A stretch of 64,000 nt of DNA. Origin: Ulota crispa (lineage: Eukaryota; Streptophyta; Bryopsida; Orthotrichales; Orthotrichaceae). The stretch lies in contig OY987247.1 of assembly GCA_963920765.1 (NCBI GenBank), positions 20,432,471 through 20,496,470 of the forward strand, given 5' to 3'. Position numbers and translations under genes: made by a program. Numbering within the stretch: the stretch's first letter is position 1; each line of letters begins with the position of its first letter. Below are positions 35,735 through 49,000 of this stretch, in pieces. The notes below the pieces were generated by a model. That model made no database searches and was not told the origin of the DNA. It worked only from the letters and a program-made list of their open reading frames with translations.

Positions 35735-36189
35735 CCAATAGAGATTAATTTAAACATGGATCTTGGTGACCCCTTGTGAGGTCCTCAAGGTGAGGTCAAA
35801 ATTTTAAATAATTGCCAAAGGAAGGGTTAGCGGAGGATTTATTTAAAACACATATGAAAATGTGTTGGAATGGCTTAAAATTTTTACCACATCTTTTGAT
35901 AATGATAGGTGACATGTGTGATTAATTTGGGAATAAATTGAATCATGGGCCTTGGTGACCCCTTATGAGGTCCATATTTTAAATAATTGCCAAAGAAAGG
36001 GATAGTGGGGGGTTTTATTTAAAAACATACATGAGAATGTGTTGGATTGGCTTGAATCTTTCACAACATCTTTCAATAATGATAGGTGACATGTGGAATT
36101 GTTTTGGGGTTAAATTGAAACATGGATCTTGGTGACCCCTTATGAGGTCCAATTTTCAAATAAGTGCCAAAAGAAGGGATAGTGGGATC
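35735..36189 (+). repeat. 175-bp satellite, segment 1
   Basis: About 2.5 monomers, beginning inside a monomer at roughly 35735. Landmarks in each unit are CTTGGTGACCCCTTGTGAGG, AATAATTGCCAAAGGAAGGG, TTTAAAACACATATGAGAA, GGCTTGAAACTTTCACAAC and AATAATGATAGGTGACATG. The segment ends at AAGAAGGGATAGTGGG, where LINE1 starts. Confidence 0.9.
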
Positions 36190-36486
36190 TTTTCCACTCC
36201 ACCGTTAGGGTTTCCAGCAATGGCGGAGTAGCTTTGGCTTCCAAATTTTGTAGTGTGCTATTGTCTTTTGATCTCTATATGTAGCCAGAAGTTGAATACT
36301 TTGTCGACCATCACAGCAACCACACACAAGAGACCTATACAGACAAAAATTGGCTAAAATAGATCTCGGAAGGATAGGGAAAGCTCAAAATACTAATCGT
36401 AGCGAATAGTGGGAAAGCATCCACTAAGGCCCATGGTGTTGTAGCCTAATCGACAACCCTCACCACTGCCGATTGCTTGAACCAGC

Positions 36487-38340
36487 TTGACAAGTCAGCC
36501 TTTACTCAACCAGATGGGAAGTACTCAAATGGATCAGATACTTTGCGAGCCACTCAAAGACATCAACATCAACATGGAGAAGGGCCCATTGGAGCAACAG
36601 ACGGACGGGAGACTTCGACTACCTACCACGATGGAAATTGGTTGGGGAGCAGAAACGGCCCCACACACTCCAACACCAAATTTCATAGCAAACCTGAGAG
36701 AAGACTAGGAGCAACCATACAAGCCCTTCATTGATCCAAATTGGCGCCCCCTAGTCACCATAGCTACAGGGCAACTTGAGCAATTCTGAACAGAGAGGCT
36801 CAAAATTGCCAAGTGCTCAACACTAGGCAAATTGCTCGGGCCCTCTCCAGGTTTTTCCAACCTCTCACATTTCCTTAGAACACACATTTTAGACCCTTTC
36901 TTTTCAATTCAAATGCTTGCAAAAGGAAATTTTAGGATTGAATTTCTAGATCAAGAAGGGGCCAACAAATGTACAAAGTTGGCCTATCTACCTTGGGGAG
37001 GCCAAACTCTCAGCTTCACCCAATGGACAGACAGCTTCAGCGCAGACAAGACACCCGCCGCTAAACCTAAACCTAGATCAAAACCTTCTATCCGGGTCTA
37101 GTTCCCTAGACTCGACCTCTCCTGCAAACAAAAACATGGATGAGGCACCTAAAGGCCATGATTGTTAGAGTCATCTCAGTGGAAGGAGACTACTAAGCAA
37201 ACAATCGGCCCTTAGGCCCAATATTAAACAAAGTCTCCAAACTTGCCAAACTTCCCGGGAGCCTGAGAGTGCCATTACTTAGAGAGGGAAGAGACACAAG
37301 GGAGACATACAATCAAAGAGTTCTATATGCAAGTCTATCCAACCAATGCAATAGATGCCGCAAGTTTGGCCATGCCACCTCAGAATGCCCACCATGGAAA
37401 TCAAACAAAGGCATAAGCAGTATCCAGCACCCAGGAACTAGTAGATGACAAGGGCTTTGAACAGGTACAGCATCAAGCAAAAGCCCACATGCAAGTTACC
37501 ATGCCCCTAGCACAACCACAAACGGCTTGGAAGAAAATATCAGGAACAAATCTAGAAAACCCTGCTCCCATAACCTTCGTAGGCCTAACCAACGAGGCAA
37601 ACTTTCCTGCACTTGGACCTCCCCCAACAAGAGTCAACACGCCCAAAAGACCAGGAAGACACCACCCAATACAACCTCCTCTAGGAACACATAGGAACAA
37701 GGGAACAAGAAGGGCTAGCACGTCAAACTACACACCATTATTAGGAAAGTTTTGGAACAATGAGAAGAGATCAAAAAGAACATCAACATATACACAAGGT
37801 GGCTTCTGGGACTCGCTCACAACCAAGACAGCCTACGAAACATTCAATACAACCAATCTGGCATCCGAGACTAAAGAACCCAAATTCCTAACCATTTGGC
37901 CGATCCTCTATAAGGATACGGAAAATGGCTTAGCTCCCTCCTAGATACAAAAAGAGCCGTGCCAAGCCTTCCAAGACCAATTCCGATTGCCTTCTCACTA
38001 GAGGAACAAGAACTCAACACCACCAAGGGACAAATCCTGATGGGGATAAGCAACCACTTGAAAGCCATCCTGCAAAAACCTCCAAAGATCAACCTATGGG
38101 AGTCAATATCATGGACATCTAGGTGGGATGGAGACACAAACGCCTAGGAATTGATAGTCTTGGCGGCAATCAAGGTTGCCCTTGTAACAAAACCCAAAAA
38201 GGAAGCTACGGCATTCTGGCAAGAGTGGTCAAAAATAAAAAAATTGGCAGCTTGGAAGGGGAGAGCAAAAGCCAACTACCTCCTACGGGGTGGGAGCAAC
38301 CACTCTAGCACTCAAGAAATGGAGGGGGAGGTGACAGCCT
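36487..38340 (+). pseudogene. LINE1 ORF1 (gag-like, CCHC knuckle)
   Basis: RNA-binding protein of the LINE. Pieces in different registers read DPNWRPLVTIATGQLEQF, GNFRIEFLDQEGANKCTKL (36832-37101), GPILNKVSKLAKLPG, and a zinc knuckle at 37347-37388 with the Cys-x2-Cys-x4-His-x4-Cys pattern (CNRCRKFGHATSEC). The C-terminal part has FLTIWPILYKDTENGL, matching TVWPIIH and TIWPLIH in the other two LINEs. At least two frameshifts (near 37125 and 37430) and several stops disrupt it. The start codon is not clear: where LINE2 and LINE3 have ATGGC, this copy has ATCGAC. Confidence 0.65.
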
Positions 38341-38482
38341 AGCATGCATGCCTCTCCAACATAGCCACCCAAGAAATCTAGACTCCATGGAAACTTACTA
38401 GGAACCCCACCACCCCAATCACCATAACCTTGATATCTCAAGGAGGAGCTCTCACACCAATAGAATCAGCAAACTCCTCAAC

Positions 38483-41400
38483 ATGATGATGAACCACAGA
38501 CTTGTAGTGGTATCAATAAATATCAGAGGCCTTGAGATTGGCAATCAGGGGGCTCAGAAACAAGTACACATCAGGAGAACATTTGAGAGAATGCTTTCAC
38601 CTCCACACATAATCCTTATTCAAGAACATTGGCTTAATACAAAGAGATACAAAAATAATACCCAAAACTTTCCTTTCATGGGAGGGCACAAGGCTTGGAA
38701 TGCGGCCACAATAGAGCAAAATAACATATGCTGGAGGGGCGGCACCACTATACTCCTAAACCCAGAACATCCCAACAACTCATGAATGAGGAGATACTGG
38801 TACCCGGAAGGGCCCAAGCAACCTTGTTCCTGCTAGACTGCAAACACACCCTAACCATTCAAAACATCTACGCATCCAGCACATCAAGCGAGAGAACCCA
38901 CCTTTGGAATCAACTAGTAGATGTGGATGTTAAGGGTGATAGCTTCTTGATGGCTGGAGATTTTAACATGGTGGAGGACATCTCAAACCATCTCACGCAA
39001 GCCAGATCATGCAGCAATCAAAGCCACCGTGAGAAAATCAGCTAGACCAGACTCCTTAACCACTACGGACTTGTAGACATTGCGCATCAAGACAAAATTT
39101 GGAAAGAAAACAAGAAATGCTACACATGGGAGAATAAACAAAAGGAAACATCCAAAAGAGCTGGAAGGATTGACCAATGTTACATATCCCAAGCACTTAG
39201 TGACAATGGCAGATCTCTCTACACACACTTGCACACCAAGATATCCAACCATGCTCCCATCACCCTCTCACTACTACTAAGTAGGAAAACCCAACCCCAA
39301 CGCAAACACATGAATGCTAGCATCCTAAGGGACAAAACGACCAGCTGAAATCAAACCAAGCTTGGAGTGAGACCCCGCGACCCCAAGGAAAAGCCCACTA
39401 GCTGGACTGGATTGTCAAAGCCCAAAACAGGGTAGTTCTAGCAACGCAAGGTATAGCCAAAGACAAAAAAACGCCATCTATCATAAGGAGAGCAATCTAC
39501 TTAAACGAAAACACGACTCAAAAGCTTACCTACGGCAAAATTCAAGAACAGCGTGGCAAAGAGGACACTTGACAACCTCAAGACACAACTCCACCTGATC
39601 ACCTTAGAACTATTGGAGTCCAGATACCACTCAACAACTGCAAACTAGAGCCGGAAAGGCAATCGTTGCAACTTGGAATTTTTCAAGATAATCGGTGACA
39701 AGCAGTCTAGCACCAACATAGCTCAACTCTTGGTAGAAGGACAACTACTTACAGATTAGGAAGATAAGTTAGCAGCAATCGCGGCATACTACCAAAAACT
39801 CTATACAGCAGACCCACAATTGGACTCCATCAAAACGGCTAGGAGGAAAGTACTGCGGTGCGTCCTAAGAATAGTTAACCGCCAACATAATGCCTTCTTA
39901 ATTGAGAAACTCTCTTACCTAATTTTCAAGAACGCACTGAAGGCAGTGGCAAAGGGAAAGGCCCCAAGAATTGACGGCCTGCCCTCCAAATTTTATTCTA
40001 CTTGCTTGGAGTCCACAGAAAACGACCTCTATTTGACAATATAGGAAGTTTTAGAAACAAGTGAATTAGGAGCAGAATTGAGTAGAGGCAAAATAGTTCT
40101 CTTACCAAAAGGGGGTGACGCTACTCTGATAAGGAACTACTGTCCAATCACCGTTCTTGGGTCCTACTACAAAATAGTTGCCAAAATACTAGCCATGCAA
40201 ATCCAAGCAATACTTCCAAAGCTAGTTAGACCTAATCAGACCGGATTTGTGCGTGGCCGCCACATCTTAGATAACATCTTCATGGCACAACAGGCTTTGC
40301 TTTAGGGGGAGCAATCAAACAAGGACCTAATTCTCCTCCTCCTTGACTTTGAAAAGGCCTTCAACCAAATAAGCTAGATCTTCATGGTAGAAGTCCTCAC
40401 GGCACAAGGCTTTCAACCCGAGTTCATAAGGAGTGTTAAAGCTCTTTACAAAGACTTTTCTTCAACAATCATAATAAATGGAGAGATAGGTAAAAGTTTC
40501 AACCTCTCCAGATCAATCAGGCAATGGTGCCCGCTAGCACCCTTCCTCTTCACCATTGTGCTTGATTCACTGGGTTACCTCTTGACAAGCAAGAGATATG
40601 GTATCTAAGGGTTTACCTTCCTCAACGGAGATGCTGTAACAGACGCCAACTACGTTGATGATACGGCACTTTATTTGAGAGGGGACAAGGAAACCTCAAG
40701 AAAGCCTTCAGAGCGCTTGAAACATAATTTATTGCGTTTAGCTCCAAAATAAACTGGGAGAAAACCAACTCCATGTGGGCCTCTCCACAACCTAGGTCGT
40801 TCGACTAGGGTGAATATATCCGCCTCAAATGGGTTGAAGCTGGGACAAGCATTCACTACCTTAGCTCCCTTATTGGAGTCCACATGCAAATAAAGAGCAA
40901 ACATTGAGCCACTCATGCACTCTCTAAAGCAGAAACTTAGAGGATGAACAACTAAGCAACTATCAATGGCTGGTAGAGTATTGGTCAGCAACCCGATTTT
41001 GCTCACAACATGCTGGTACACAACAGCATATTGCAGCCTTGACCATCAAACTAGCAATCAGATACAAGCGCTCATTTGCAATTTTGTTTAGGCAGGCAAG
41101 CACAAAGGCAAAAGTGCAGCAAAAGTAAGATGGAGTTCATCAATTCTTCCCCTTGCAGAAGGCGAGATCAAGTTGATTGACCCACACCTCCAAATGCAAG
41201 CAATGCTTGCAAAACTTATTGTGCGTGGTTTGGCCCCCGGCAAAGAACCATGGAAAGCGTTCATAAGAGACACAATTGTAGCCAACAAACCACTAGGGAA
41301 TACCAAGTGGCACAGCTCCTTGTACTGGCTCTTTTACAAGAAAGGAGTCTGGAAGGATAAGTAGTGGTTGCCCATGACTGGAGCAAGTTTCAAGGCCTTC

Positions 41401-42660
41401 ATCAAAATCAAGAAACACCTCAACAGAGGGGACCTGACCACCCAAGAACAAATCTTAGGACAGCAATTGTTCAGGAACCCCCTCATCACCAAAGACAAAG
41501 AGATACCATTAGGGTTTGGTGCGCCATCAGGTCTTCACCTCTGGGCCAGGGCAGGGATTAGACAAGTCTCTGATCTGTGGAGCAAAGAAAGAGACGATTG
41601 GCTACCACTGCATGACATCACACTCAAATTCCTATCGTGCACATTGGCCTTGAAGAGGGGAGCAGAGAAATGCCTCAAAATTATCAATCACTATCCTTAG
41701 GAACCGAGGCAAAGAATCCAAATTTGGAAATCGAGGGACTAGATGTACTACAAAGAGGAAAGCTTCTACTTTATCAAAAACCTAGACTCAGACACAAACC
41801 CGGCAACAAGATTCCAGAAATTCAACGGAACTGACATGCTAGCCTAGAATAGCTACACGCAACCGCTCCCAGTCGCCAAACTGCAGCTCGCTAGAGTGGT
41901 GCTTTGAGAGCCATTCCACCGTGCCTTCACCTTTTGCAACCCCCTAGAGAAACCACAAGGCAAAAACAAAATTTGGGCATATCCAAGGTATCCTACGAGC
42001 AACATCATGTGGGATCTTGCGAAGTGGGAATGGGCAAAGATTAGCTCCATAAAGAAAGTGCCATTCTTCCAATACATAGTAAAAAGAGGATACAAGGGAC
42101 GCTTTTAAGATGTGGAAGAACCGCCCCCCTACATGCAAATCATGAGGGAGCTTGGATACACTCCTGATCACACAAAATCCCTATACTCAACCATATGGCA
42201 CTCCTCCAGACCAAGGAAGGAGGCAACATTTGTTTGGCTCCTATTGAACAAGAGCATTACAACAAGAGACAAACTGCAATATACTCTTGGTTACACCACA
42301 CATTGTTCCATGTGCAAGCACCCGCTAGAGACAGAATGGCACCTCTTTTGGGAATGCACCACAGCAGCAAAAATCTAGCGCCAATACAACCAACTTGCGC
42401 GACAGGGCCTTCAAGCTAGGGATCACAAGCCTTGAGATGGCACTTCTGGGACACTTCCAAATATGCACCACAAGACCAGTCTGCAAGCACGTCTTCAATT
42501 TTCAACCTTGGGACCTGCTATGAACCAGCCATTTTTGGCAAATCTGGGTCGCAAGGTGCACTAAACACTTCTCATAGCAAGATGCTAGAGGAGAACACAT
42601 CATGGCCTCAGCCTAGATTAGTACACTCCATGCAAGAATAGGGATTTGGATATTTATGCA
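38483..42660 (+). pseudogene. LINE1 ORF2 (endonuclease-RT-zf-RVT)
   Basis: The endonuclease nicks the target and the RT copies the RNA there. Visible in order: VVSINIRGLE and IQEHW (APE-type endonuclease start, 38510-38630), MAGDFNM (38950), a diverged SNHAPITLSLL, then RT blocks GKAPRIDGLPSKFY (39955), LLPKGGD, NQTGFVRGRHILDNIF, LLLLDFEKAF, CPLAPFLF and an intact YVDD at 40651-40662. The zf-RVT tail follows (SSRPRKEATFVWLLL, CSMCKHPLETEWHLFWEC, 42205-42360). There are frameshifts near 38785, 39050 and 40690 and many stops. Several stops align with Trp in LINE2 or LINE3, for example at 40374 where NISW-type sequence reads IS-stop. Confidence 0.8.
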
Positions 42661-42850
42661 TGCTGTGGTAAAAACAAAGACAAACTAGCAGCATTAGAAA
42701 TAACCTTCAATGGGGAAAGGTTGCCCCTCTTTTGTACCTGGGGAAGTGGTACTTTCCACTTCTCCCCTCCTCTCTATTTCACTCATTTTGTTTGATGAAA
42801 CCGCCAATGGTGGGTCCGAAGTAGTGACCCAAAGCCTCACAAGGCATTAA

Positions 42851-43749
42851 AGGAAGGGATAGTGGGGGGTTTGTATAAAACACATATGAGAAAGTGTTGG
42901 ATTTGCTTGAAACTTTCACAACATTTTTCAATAATGATGGGTGACATATATGATTACTTTGGGGTTAAATTGAAACATGGGTCTTGGTGACCCCTTGTGA
43001 GGTCAATTTTTTAAATAATTGCCCAAAGAAGGGTTAGTGAGTGTTTCATTTAATACACATATGAAAAAGTGTTGGAATGGCTTGAAACTTTCACATCATC
43101 TTTCAATAATAATAGGTGGCATGTGGAAATATTTTGGGGTTAATTTGAAATATGGCTCTTGGTGACCCTTAGTGAGGTCAAAAATTAATTCTTGCAAAAG
43201 GAAGGAATAATGGGAGGTCTATTTGAAACACATATGAAAAAGTGTTGGAATGGCTTGAAAATTTTTCAAAATTTTACAATAATGACAAGTGACATGTGTG
43301 ATTAGTTTTGGAATAAATTGAAACACAGGTTTTGGTGACCTCTTGTGAAGTCCATATTTTAAATAATTGCCAAAGAAAGGGATAGTTGGGATTTTATTTA
43401 ATACACATATGAAAATGGATTGGAATGATTTAAAACTCTCACAACATCTTTCAATAATCATGAGTGACATGTGAGATTATTTTGGGGTTAAATTGAAGCG
43501 TGGGTCTTGGTGACCCCTTGTATAGTCCAATTTTTAAATTATTGCCAAAGGAAGGGATAGTGTGGGCTTTTATTTAAAATACATATGAGAAAGTGTTGGA
43601 TTGGCTTGAAACTTTCACAACATCTTTCAATAATGATAGGTGACATATGCGATTATTTTGGGGTTAAATTGAAACATGGCTCTTGGTGACCCCTAGTGAG
43701 GTCACAATTTTAAATATTTGCCAAAGGAGGGGATACCGGGGGTTTTTTT
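42851..43749 (+). repeat. 175-bp satellite, segment 2
   Basis: About five monomers between LINE1 and LINE2. It starts at GGAAGGGATAGTGGGG and ends at the variant GGAGGGGATACCGGGGG before LINE2. Phase is maintained with segment 1 when LINE1 is removed. Confidence 0.9.
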
Positions 43750-44013
43750 GCAAGCTCCTTTGATAGAGATGCTGCGACACAGCGTTAAGGTTTGAGGCCC
43801 AAAGCAATTGGTGTTCCAATCGATGACATTGCGCTGTGGCAAACTTGCAAAGACTAAAGGGAGTCAGGATTGGAGTGTGGAAGTTGACAACCATAGCAAG
43901 TACGCTTACTCAGGACCTCTGCAATATTTTAGGGTTTTGCAATAGACAAAGACGTAGAGAAACTTAGTCTTGATACTCTGCAGCTAGTAGCAGTTTGGCT
44001 CTGCTAAGGCCTA

Positions 44014-45960
44014 ATGGCGCTCACACAACTGGAATCAGCACACGCGCTGCAGCCAACACGCGCTAGTGACAAGGAGGAGAAACTTTTGTAGGTCAACGAG
44101 GACATGGAATTGGAGGAGCAACTCTCGTTGCTGGAGGAGATCTAAGAGGAGGATTTGAAGCTGCCGACGTCAAAGGATCTTGGGTGGGGAGACTTGCCAG
44201 AGAAGAACAAGATTGCAGCAGAGAATTTAGCTTTGACAAGAGAATCAGGAGAGAAGATGTCAAAGCCGTCCATTGACCCAATCTGGAAACCATTATTGGA
44301 GATTTTGTTAAGACAGCTTGAAGAACTTTGCGAGGCAAGGCACCAAAAGTATAAGTGCTTAGTACTTGGACATCTTCAAGGTCTTTTGCCAAGTTACTCT
44401 AATCTTTTGAATTACATTACCACTCATGTTGAAGAGACTCTCCTTATATTATAGATGTTAGCCAAAGGGCAGTGTCAATTAGAATTTGCGGAGGAGGCAG
44501 GGGCAAATAAATGCATCAAGATGAACAGCCTAAAGTGGGGAAAGAATGTGATAAGATTCTACCGCTAGAAGAATCACTTCTCTCCAACATTGAGCTTACC
44601 AAAATAGGAACCTTACACACAAGTACAGTTTCCACAATTAGACCCGCTCCTTGAAATAGAGGAATGGCTGAAAAGCTTGGGGGAAATGATTAGGCAAGTG
44701 ACATCAACAGAACAGTAGAACTTGGCTGATAAAATACCCTCTAGGCCAATCGTAAACGTAGTGGCCAATGATATAGCCAAACTACCAGGAGTACTTCGGA
44801 TACCCGTGCTGAGAGATGAAGCCATAGAGGTTGAACAATATGAACGAAGAGTTTTATATGCCAATTTACCAAACCAATGCTGAATCTGCCGTAGGTTTGG
44901 CCATGAAACCACACATTGCTTGCTTCCAAAGAGTGACCAGCTGTAGGAAACAGAGGAAATATGTAAGAGGAAAATACAGAAAGAGGCAAAGCACACAATA
45001 GATGACTTCAGGATGGTCTCAAGAAGTAAGGCAAAACGCAAAGGCAAATAAATTTGGAGAGAAGCAAAGTGAGCAGAACCCATCATAGTGGCACCTCAAG
45101 AACCAACATCAAAGAGAGTAGAGTCAAATAATAGGTTTGTCCCCCTGTACAAGAGGATAGAAGCGGAGGAAGACCAGGTTGTCGCAACACAAGAGAACAT
45201 GACGATACTAGAGGAGGAGTTCCCAACATTACAAGAGGGACCAGGAGTAGACCATACATCCCAGCTGTGCAAATTTCACAATCAAGAGAGATTCATCTCA
45301 CAACTTGGCAGCTTGGGGGGAGGGAGCTACAAAGCACACGGTCCCATCGGTGGAAGATTCTAGGATCAGAAGCAAGCTAGGTCCTCCTCTTGACCTTCAC
45401 AAGAGTTTTGGAAGTTGCTGTTAGACAATGAACTCAAGGAGGCATTTCAGATTATAAACAAACTAAACAAAATACCAAGGGAGAGGTACCTGACAGTATG
45501 GCCTATTATACACATGAAAGTCGGAGTGGAAAAGACTTTCATGCTTGAGAAAAAGGACACCATAGGACTGATTGAACACTCCCCTATATCTTTTAGTTCA
45601 CGGGAACTTGGCCTAGACATGCTAAAGGTAGGATATTGGCTAGCCTTAGAGAACATCTACAGGAACGGCTTCATAAGCCACCAAGACTACAAAATTGGGA
45701 GACCATCAAATGGATTGCTAGGTGGGATGGTGACGACAAGGCGCAGGAGCTCACAGTACTAGCAGTGATCTTGGTAGGGCCCAAAACCAAGGCCAAGAAA
45801 GACACCTTAACGTCTTAGATAGATGAGAACAAAATCCTGAAGCTTGCAGGTGGCAAGGAAAGGGAAATGGCAAACCAGGTGTTCAAAGAATGGGCAAAAC
45901 TAGATGGAATAGAGGTGGTAACATTGGACTGGTTGCCAGGGATGAGCACCTCACCTTAAT
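44014..45960 (+). pseudogene. LINE2 ORF1 (gag-like), in frame but 12 stops
   Basis: Starts at an ATG after CTAAGGCCTA, the same position as in LINE3. A single frame runs from 44014 to about 45640. It includes DPIWKPLLEILLRQLEEL, YKCLVLGHLQG, VQFPQLDPLLEIEEWL, VNVVANDIAKLPG and a zinc knuckle at 44878-44919 whose second residue is a TGA (C-stop-IC...GHETTHC). I count 12 internal stops in this segment (7 TAG, 3 TGA, 2 TAA) and no frameshift. One shift occurs at about 45640, after which the C-terminal LREHLQERLHKPPRL and WIARWDGDDKAQELTVLAV are in another register. The stop at the tryptophan of the FK-CWDDNF block of LINE3 is TAG here. Confidence 0.75.
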
Positions 45961-46081
45961 AGCTTCCAAAAAGGATAAGGATGCTAGCGGACACTCCAAT
46001 AACATCGGTAACGGTTGCTTTGATAGTGGCCAGATCAACAAGTAACACGTGCCAAAGCCCAACTGGGTCCTCCAATTAAAG

Positions 46082-49000
46082 ATGGAAGAAGGACTTATAA
46101 TTGAGTCTTGGAATATTAGAGGCGCAGGCACACGTGCTAGAGGTGCACAAAAACAAGTGCACATTAGAAGAATTCTATAGAGAATGACCCCATCTTCAAA
46201 AGTTGTCCTCATCCAAGAACATTGGATGTAGGAAGAGCATTGCAAGAATCAAAGCAAAAGCTTCTTGTTCTTGGAAGGCTGTAAGCTTTGGAATCTAGCA
46301 ATCGTTAGCACCGAGGGAGCTAGATGGAGGATTGGGACGGATATCCTTTTAGCCCCCAAAGTAGCCAATTGCATGTGCGCAAACGCAGTAATTGTCCCTG
46401 GTTGAGCCTAGTTTGTGAGCATAAAGATGGAAGGGGGCAAGACGGTTTCAATCACCAACATCTACAATCATTGCATGACCAGAGAAAGACAAGAGTTGTG
46501 AGATGCCATAGTGAATGCAAACATAAAGGGGGATGAGCACATAGTGGCAAGTGACTTCAACATGACAAAAGCAGTGGAAGACAGATTGAAATGCTCAAGT
46601 ATCAGCAGCCACATTGTCCGCGGCAAAAAGACAGCTTGGGCAGGGATGTTGGACCATTACGGTATCATAAACGTAGGAGGACTAAATATTGTCAAAATAG
46701 CCTTGGGTATAACCTTCACCTGGAATAACGGTCAGCAAGGAGATTGACGTAGAAGCGCTAGGATCGACCGGGTGTATATTTCCAAGAGACTGGGAGATCA
46801 AGGTGGCATACTACATACCCACCCACACTTGAAGATATCAGACCACGCACCTATCTCCCTCAAACTTCTACCTTCCCGACACAAATCCGTAAGACGTAGT
46901 AGTTTGCAAGCTTTGATATGGAAGAGCAAGGCACATGAAGAAAGACTACTAAGTGCTTGGAATGACCATGAGCTAGAAGAAGGAATCTCATGGTTAGACA
47001 CAATAAGAGCGGCTCAGAAGAGAGTGGTAGGGGTTGCTTCTAGCATAAGCAAGGAGCGGAGAAATGCTCAATACCAGAAGGAAAGGGACGCCTTAAGGAG
47101 AGTCCAAGAGGCGGAAACCTTCTTGAGTGCACACCCCGACGACCCAAGAGCTACAACAGCTTGGAATGCAGCCAAAATAGTACTCCATGACATCTTGCTA
47201 ACGATACTAGACAAGTAGTATCACGATGGTTTGGCCAATTGGGCTTGAAGAAGGGATCGCTGCACAAAAGCCTTCTTTTGAACCATGGGTGAAAAAAGAG
47301 GTACCACATATATTCCATAGCTAGAGGTGGACGGGTCAATACTCACGTCACAATAGGAAAAGCTCTCAGCTGTCACCGAATTCTACAAAAAACTATACTT
47401 GGCGGATCAGGTCACTAAGGAGAGCCTAGAGGTGCGCCAACAAGTTATGGCGAGCGTTCCAAAGGTGCTCACCCCAAGACACAACAAAATCCCTGCCCAA
47501 TCCGTATTGCTTCACGAGGTGAAAGTGGCCATGAGGGCTCTGTCCACAGGGAAGGCCTGTGGAGATGACGGGATCTTGTTGGAGGTGTACGCAAATACAC
47601 TTGGAGAGATGGAACTAGACATTGTGCAAGCTGTCACTGAAGTATTTGAAGAAGGAAATCTTGGAGAGGCGTTCAGCAAGGGACAAATCACATTGATTCC
47701 CAAAGGTGAGAACACTTGTAAAATCTCAAATTACCGGCCCATCACATTGCTCATCTCTTTCTACAAGCTGGTTGCAAAGGCAATTGCAAGGAGACTTCAA
47801 AGCATCCTCCCTAAAATCATTTGCCCCAATCAAACTAGCTTTGTACAAGGCAAATGTATAGTAGACAATTTTTTCTTGGCAAAGGAGTTTATACACCATG
47901 CTAAGCACTTTGACCAAGACCTGGTACTGCTACTTTTTGATTTTGAGAAGGCCTACAACAAAATTAGTTGGAACTTCATGGAAGCGATACTAGAGAAACT
48001 CGGATTCCATGGAGATTTCATTTGCAGCATCAAAGCAATGTACAAGAATGCCACGTCAATAGTAATGATAAATGCAGAACAAAGTGAAACTTTTGAGCTT
48101 ATGCGCTCTGTGAGACAAGGCTGTCCACTAGCACCATTTCTCTTCATAGTAGTACTCAATTTGCTTGGATACATGTTGGAGGATCCACGGTACCAAATAG
48201 AGGGATTTAATTTGCCAGGAGGTCAGGTATTGAGGGAAGACTCATACGTTGATGACACAGCAGTGTACTTACGGGGAACATCAGAGAACCTTGACAGAGC
48301 GTACACATTATTGAAGAAATATTGCTCAGCATTAGGTTCAATTATTAATTGGGATAAGTCACACGCGATTTGGGCTTCAAGGAGACCAAAATCTTTTAGC
48401 TAGGGCGACAAGATTGAACTAAAATGGGCAAACGAGGGTCAAGGTGTCAGATACCTTGGCCCTTTAGTAGGGTTCAGGCTACATAAGGGGGCCAACACAA
48501 AGCCACTGGTTGCCTTCATACAAAAGAAGCTACGCACTTGGGCCTCAAAAAAATTGTTCCTAGCAGGCAGAATACAAGTGCGTAACCAGGTATTACTTGC
48601 TACGTGCTTGTATACTGCCACGTGTTGCAGCTTGCACCAGACAACATGCAACAAGATATATGCCCTACTTAGAACATACGTATGGTTTGGAAAAGACGAA
48701 GGTAAGACGTATGCAAAATAAAAGTGGAACACAACAATTTTACCTCTATAGCAAGGGGGTATAAAACGACTAGACCCACACTTGCAAACTCAGGCCTTGG
48801 TCACAAAGTTGGTAATTAGAGGCCTTGCACTAGGTAACAAACCATGGAAGATCCTCATGAGAGCAAAGATCTTTAGTTGTAAACCTCTCGAAGACTCTCA
48901 ATGGCAAAAGGCACTGGATTGGTTGTTTGCTGGTAAAGCTGTCATGAAGACAAAGGAATTTTTGCCACTAATCCAAGCCTACTTCAAGGCGTTCATAGAG

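Larger units (their letters stand above)
36190..42850 (+). mobile_element. LINE1: full-length L1-type LINE in satellite
   Basis: A 6.66-kb non-LTR retrotransposon with a gag-like ORF1 and an endonuclease/RT ORF2. The 5' junction follows GAAGGGATAGTGGG of a satellite monomer, and the 3' junction re-enters the satellite at GGAAGGGATAGTGGGG, so a stretch of about 14 bp is duplicated. The 3' end (GGTGGGTCCGAAG...AAGGCATTAA) has no poly(A) tail. It is the most diverged and most frameshifted of the three LINEs. Confidence 0.85.
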